Shown: positions 60,855 through 64,000 of the stretch, piece by piece
Layout of the letters: the number at the start of each line of letters is the position of its first letter
Position numbering within the stretch: the stretch's first letter is position 1
Assembly: GCA_030549495.1 (NCBI GenBank)
Contig: JAUIRK010000894.1
Span: forward strand, 868,001-932,000
DNA from: Nectonema munidae
Taxonomy: Eukaryota; Nematomorpha; Nectonematoida; Nectonematidae
Length of the DNA stretch: 64,000 bases
Direction of reading: 5' to 3'
Position numbers and translations under genes: made by a program
Notes under the pieces: generated by a model
Database searches by the model: none
Told to the model about the DNA's origin: nothing
What the model saw: only the letters and a program-made list of their open reading frames with translations

Positions 60855-63744
60855 CTAAAATAGATGACAAAATAGATTGTCGACATATTACTTTAAGAAA
60901 AATAAGAGAAAAAACACGAATAAATTTTTATCTCTAAGTTTTTCAGTTAGGTATTTTAAACAAAATAAAAGAAAACAAAAATTAAAGGTTTATACCTATA
61001 CAGAAAAACCAAGAAAAATAAAATTTAAAATTCTCTTTAAGGGCAGAAATTAAAAATAATAAGAGAAAAAAAAAAAAAATAAAAATTATGAAAAGCAATT
61101 AGCTAATTATTTGATTAGTTTATTTGCTATATCATTTCATCATAATTATTTTATAAAAGATTTTTTGTCTAGTTTATAGGTACTAGACATGGGTCTACTA
61201 TACCAGACAAGTTTTCCTTTGGATTACGGATCCAATTACGAAAATGTGTCAAATTTAATTTACAATTTAAATTTAATAGAAATGGTCATTTTTATATTAA
61301 TCATAAAAATATTTAGATTAAAATAATTTGAACAAAATACTTATAATAAATTTCCATTATAATAAGCAAATAAAAACACAGTTAGTATAAAATGCTTTGT
61401 AAAACATATCGATACATTGATAAAATATGTAAGGAAAAGAGTAATATCGAAAATTTTAAAACTGGCATTAATACCCAATTCAATATCTAACAAATTTATT
61501 CCATATGCTAATCTCAAAGATATATTATTCTAAGCATACCTATATATACATGAAAATGTATATTCAGAATATCTGCTTTATATCGTATAGCTTCCTACTG
61601 CTCACTTTATTCATAAACAAAGAGAATGGAAAATAGAAATGATGGAATATTCTTATTTTCTTTACAGTGCTTCTTTGTAGGCGTAATTTTTGTCAACTTT
61701 CGAGTCCTTGTCTCTTATAAATTATTTTAATTAATCTAACGTTATTAATTATTTTACAAATATTTGTCACTATTCTGAGATGTTTTGATAGAACCGGATT
61801 TTCAACTTAATTTGAAATTTCTTGATTTTCATTTTCTACTTCAGATTTGCTCTTGCAAGTTTTAATTTAAAAAGTATTTTTTATTGGAATACAATCCATC
61901 ACATACAGAAAGATAAAAAAAAATACGAGCAACACATACTTGACTCAACTTCTTCCCAAAATTTTAGCATTGTTTCTGCGCCATCTATAGTACAAGCTAT
62001 AATATATTTTCTCAAACTCAAATGATATTTTTGCAACTTTTGAGAAACAATATCTTAAATCGTGAAGGAATATAAAGAAACAAAAATTCGAACTATAACA
62101 AGGCACCAAAAGTTTTCATTATTAGATATACTAAGTATGAAATATCTTCGATTTTTAAAAGATGTAAATTGAGCGAAAGACAAAGAATATCAAATATCAT
62201 TTTTAACTTGATTTTTAAAATACCAAGAAAGTTCCATCTATCTTTTATTGATTTTTTAATTAAAGATTCCTAATATTTTGGCGAATCTTTTTATAAGAAC
62301 TTACTATTTACTTAATGTCAATTAAATGAATTTTTAGAATATGAAATTTCATACTTGAGGTTTTTTTTCTAGAACACCAAGTTTCTTTACAAATGTTACA
62401 TGTTGCAAACACTTTTTAACTTTGTGAAATAATTGTAAATTTTAGATTTAAAGAAAGAAATTTTGGTTAGACTCCTCCTGGTTAAAACCAAGATATTATT
62501 AGATTACGAGGTCCTTCGAATTATGACCTCCTTTGGCCTAGAAGACTGACTATGTCTCTCGAGAGTAAAAGAATCAAATCGCTTTTAATTTTATTAAAGG
62601 ATATTTCGCTCATGACTTTTGCTCTCAAGAAAATTTTAGCACTGCCAAAATCTAGTTTTATAAAATAATTAAATCCATCAATATAGTATACTTTGAAAAT
62701 ACTCATTTCAAAAATAGTTTCTTTATGAAAATTTGTTTCTTTGTTAGTTATGTTTGTTAATTATATTATTCAGTTGGTTAGATATTTAATAAGTTAAAAA
62801 ATTATTTATTTGCAGATAGCTCGTTAGTTTTTTAATTAGTTATTTATTTAGTCATAAATTTAAGCAACAAAAATTTCTGTATAAATTAAAATAGGACTTG
62901 ATAGGTAGTAAACTAGTCGCACTAGTGGGGGGAATTGATAGTCGAAATGGTGCGAGCTGAAAAAAAGATTGGGTGGGGTTTGTATGATTGATCTTGGGGT
63001 GAGTTGATAATGAGGTGAGTTGTATGTTAACTATTTTTACTATGAAGATTATGAAAATTAGTTGGTGATACTTACCTGAATAGAAATAAGTTCTAATTTA
63101 TTTTTAAATACTATTATAAACTTATAATTTTTACTAACTAAATGACTAACTAATCAATTTATTTTATTAAGTGACTAACAAACCAACTGTTAAGTAAGTA
63201 AGTAACGAACTAAAAATAAAAAGTTTTTTCACAAAATTTTAAATTTATAAAAAAATTAATTTCCAATTTTAATTTTATTGAAAAAAATTAAAATATAAAT
63301 TTTATATATTCTAATTTATAAAAGTAATTTTTTTTAATTTCTTTTTGTAGAAAAATTTTAATTTATAAAAAGAATTTTTGTAAATTAGTTTTTATTTACA
63401 AAAATAAAAAAATACTTATATTCCATTTTATTATATACTATTAGGCTCAAATAATACTAAACTAAAATGTGATTCGCCAAATGTCATTTATTGTAGTGTC
63501 GCAGTACGATGAAAATTATATAGGAAGTTTGTTATTGAAAATTTTGATGGGATAAAATTTAGAAAAAATGGATAAGCAAAGTAATTCAGGTTTACCTATA
63601 ACTTAGAATCAGATAAAATATTTTGAAAAGTTTGATTTTTTCAACAAAAAAAGAACTAAAAAACTAAAAATAACTAAAAAAAACATTGTTTAGGTAAAAA
63701 TGAAAAAATATAGGTAAATATTAAAATCTTGTATATAACGTCAC
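60855..63744. other. AT-rich, no gene seen (A2)
   Basis: Copy of 12718-15610; nothing coding supported. Confidence 0.5.
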
Positions 63745-63752
63745 GATCAGAC
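63745..63752. other. Junction filler at the end of A2
   Basis: Eight bases (GATCAGAC) lie between block A and the FHKDI region of the unknown-function gene; they match neither parent. Confidence 0.7.
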
Positions 63753-64000
63753 GATGTTTTCATAAAGATATTAACCCTAATAGTGCTGGGCAAAATTTGT
63801 CCGCTCAAGTGCTGGGGGGGGCGTAAAGTGCCCCCCCCCTCCACCTATTTTTCTCAGATATTAATAAGTTTTTATAAATATTTTTAATGTTATTATATAT
63901 ATTTCAACTATGCTGAATTGAGTGGTGATGTCCATTTTTTTTATCAAAATCAATCAAACCTGTCAAAAAATTGATTTATATTTGACAGCTCATTTCAAAA
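63753..64000. mobile_element. Third copy of the gene/TTAA-element boundary
   Basis: 63753-63774 matches the end of the FHKDI codons. TTAA at 63771-63774 is followed by the TTAA element's left end (63775 to the window edge), including an 8-G run and the first 155-bp unit. Everything equivalent to 15611-23762 is absent here. Confidence 0.88.

Larger units (their letters stand above)
48136..63744 (+). repeat. Segmental duplication, copy A2
   Basis: Near-identical partner of 1-15610. It carries the same hAT (51650-54041) with the same flanking target duplication, the same fossil hAT, LINE fragment and finger exon. So those insertions predate this duplication and were copied with it. Differences include two single-base deletions in the hAT transposase and a few homopolymer changes. 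The right edge at 63744 is an abrupt junction. Confidence 0.95.

Overview
This window looks like intergenic or intronic DNA from an invertebrate, most likely an arthropod and plausibly an insect. It is very AT-rich, has no bacterial-type gene packing, and is full of eukaryotic DNA transposons (hAT, piggyBac, pogo/Tigger and several TIR families), LINE remnants and a tRNA-derived SINE-like piece. It also carries two broken copies of a multi-copy invertebrate gene family of unknown function. No rRNA, functional tRNA, CRISPR or operon structure was seen. All assignments come from reading the sequence and recalled family motifs; no search was run.

The backbone is a set of direct segmental duplications. 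Block A (1-15610, cut by the window start) recurs almost base for base at 48136-63744, so that duplication is very young. An older, more diverged duplication relates 12370-29697 to 34623-46283. Because the older pair is partly 'filled' and partly 'empty' for transposons, the insertion order can be read. An 8-bp site at 42170-42177 is the empty counterpart of the hAT at 20022-22415. Sites at 44561-44568 and 37280-37287 are the empty counterparts of two copies of a 3.3-3.7 kb element with CAGGGGCGCACATCC ends.

Region by region: 1-2969 is the rest of the CAGGGG element with nested MITEs and a SINE-like piece; 3510-5902 is an intact-looking hAT with a 589-residue transposase; 6991-9386 is a fossil hAT of the ZMYM6-like type; 9435-10018 is a LINE 3' fragment; 12634-12717 is a single C2H2 zinc-finger exon; 16892-18530 is a broken piggyBac transposase; 19944-29229 is the unknown-function pseudogene, interrupted by a second intact-looking hAT and by a TTAA-flanked element that itself received a CAGGGG element. 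Next, 29335-32036 is a long-inverted-repeat element and 33787-34620 holds a hAT end fused to a decayed Tigger. The second unit (34623-46283) repeats the finger exon (34890-34973), piggyBac and pseudogene. Then come foldback repeats, the second CAGGGG element and the recent A copy with the third finger exon (60771-60854).

The most interesting signal is the finger exon. Each copy is 84 nt, exactly one 28-residue C2H2 repeat, flanked by good splice sites on the minus strand and compatible with phase 0 on both sides. Splicing one to the next would rebuild a canonical linker. Copies 1 and 2 differ at 8 bases, all within a 28-base stretch over the recognition helix, with none in the other 56 exon bases and only about one substitution in the roughly 265 intron bases on one side. 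Seven of the eight are non-synonymous, changing helix positions +1, +2, +3 and +6 and one core residue. This is the pattern expected of a zinc-finger array that grows by duplicating 20+ kb exon-bearing units and diversifies its DNA contacts.
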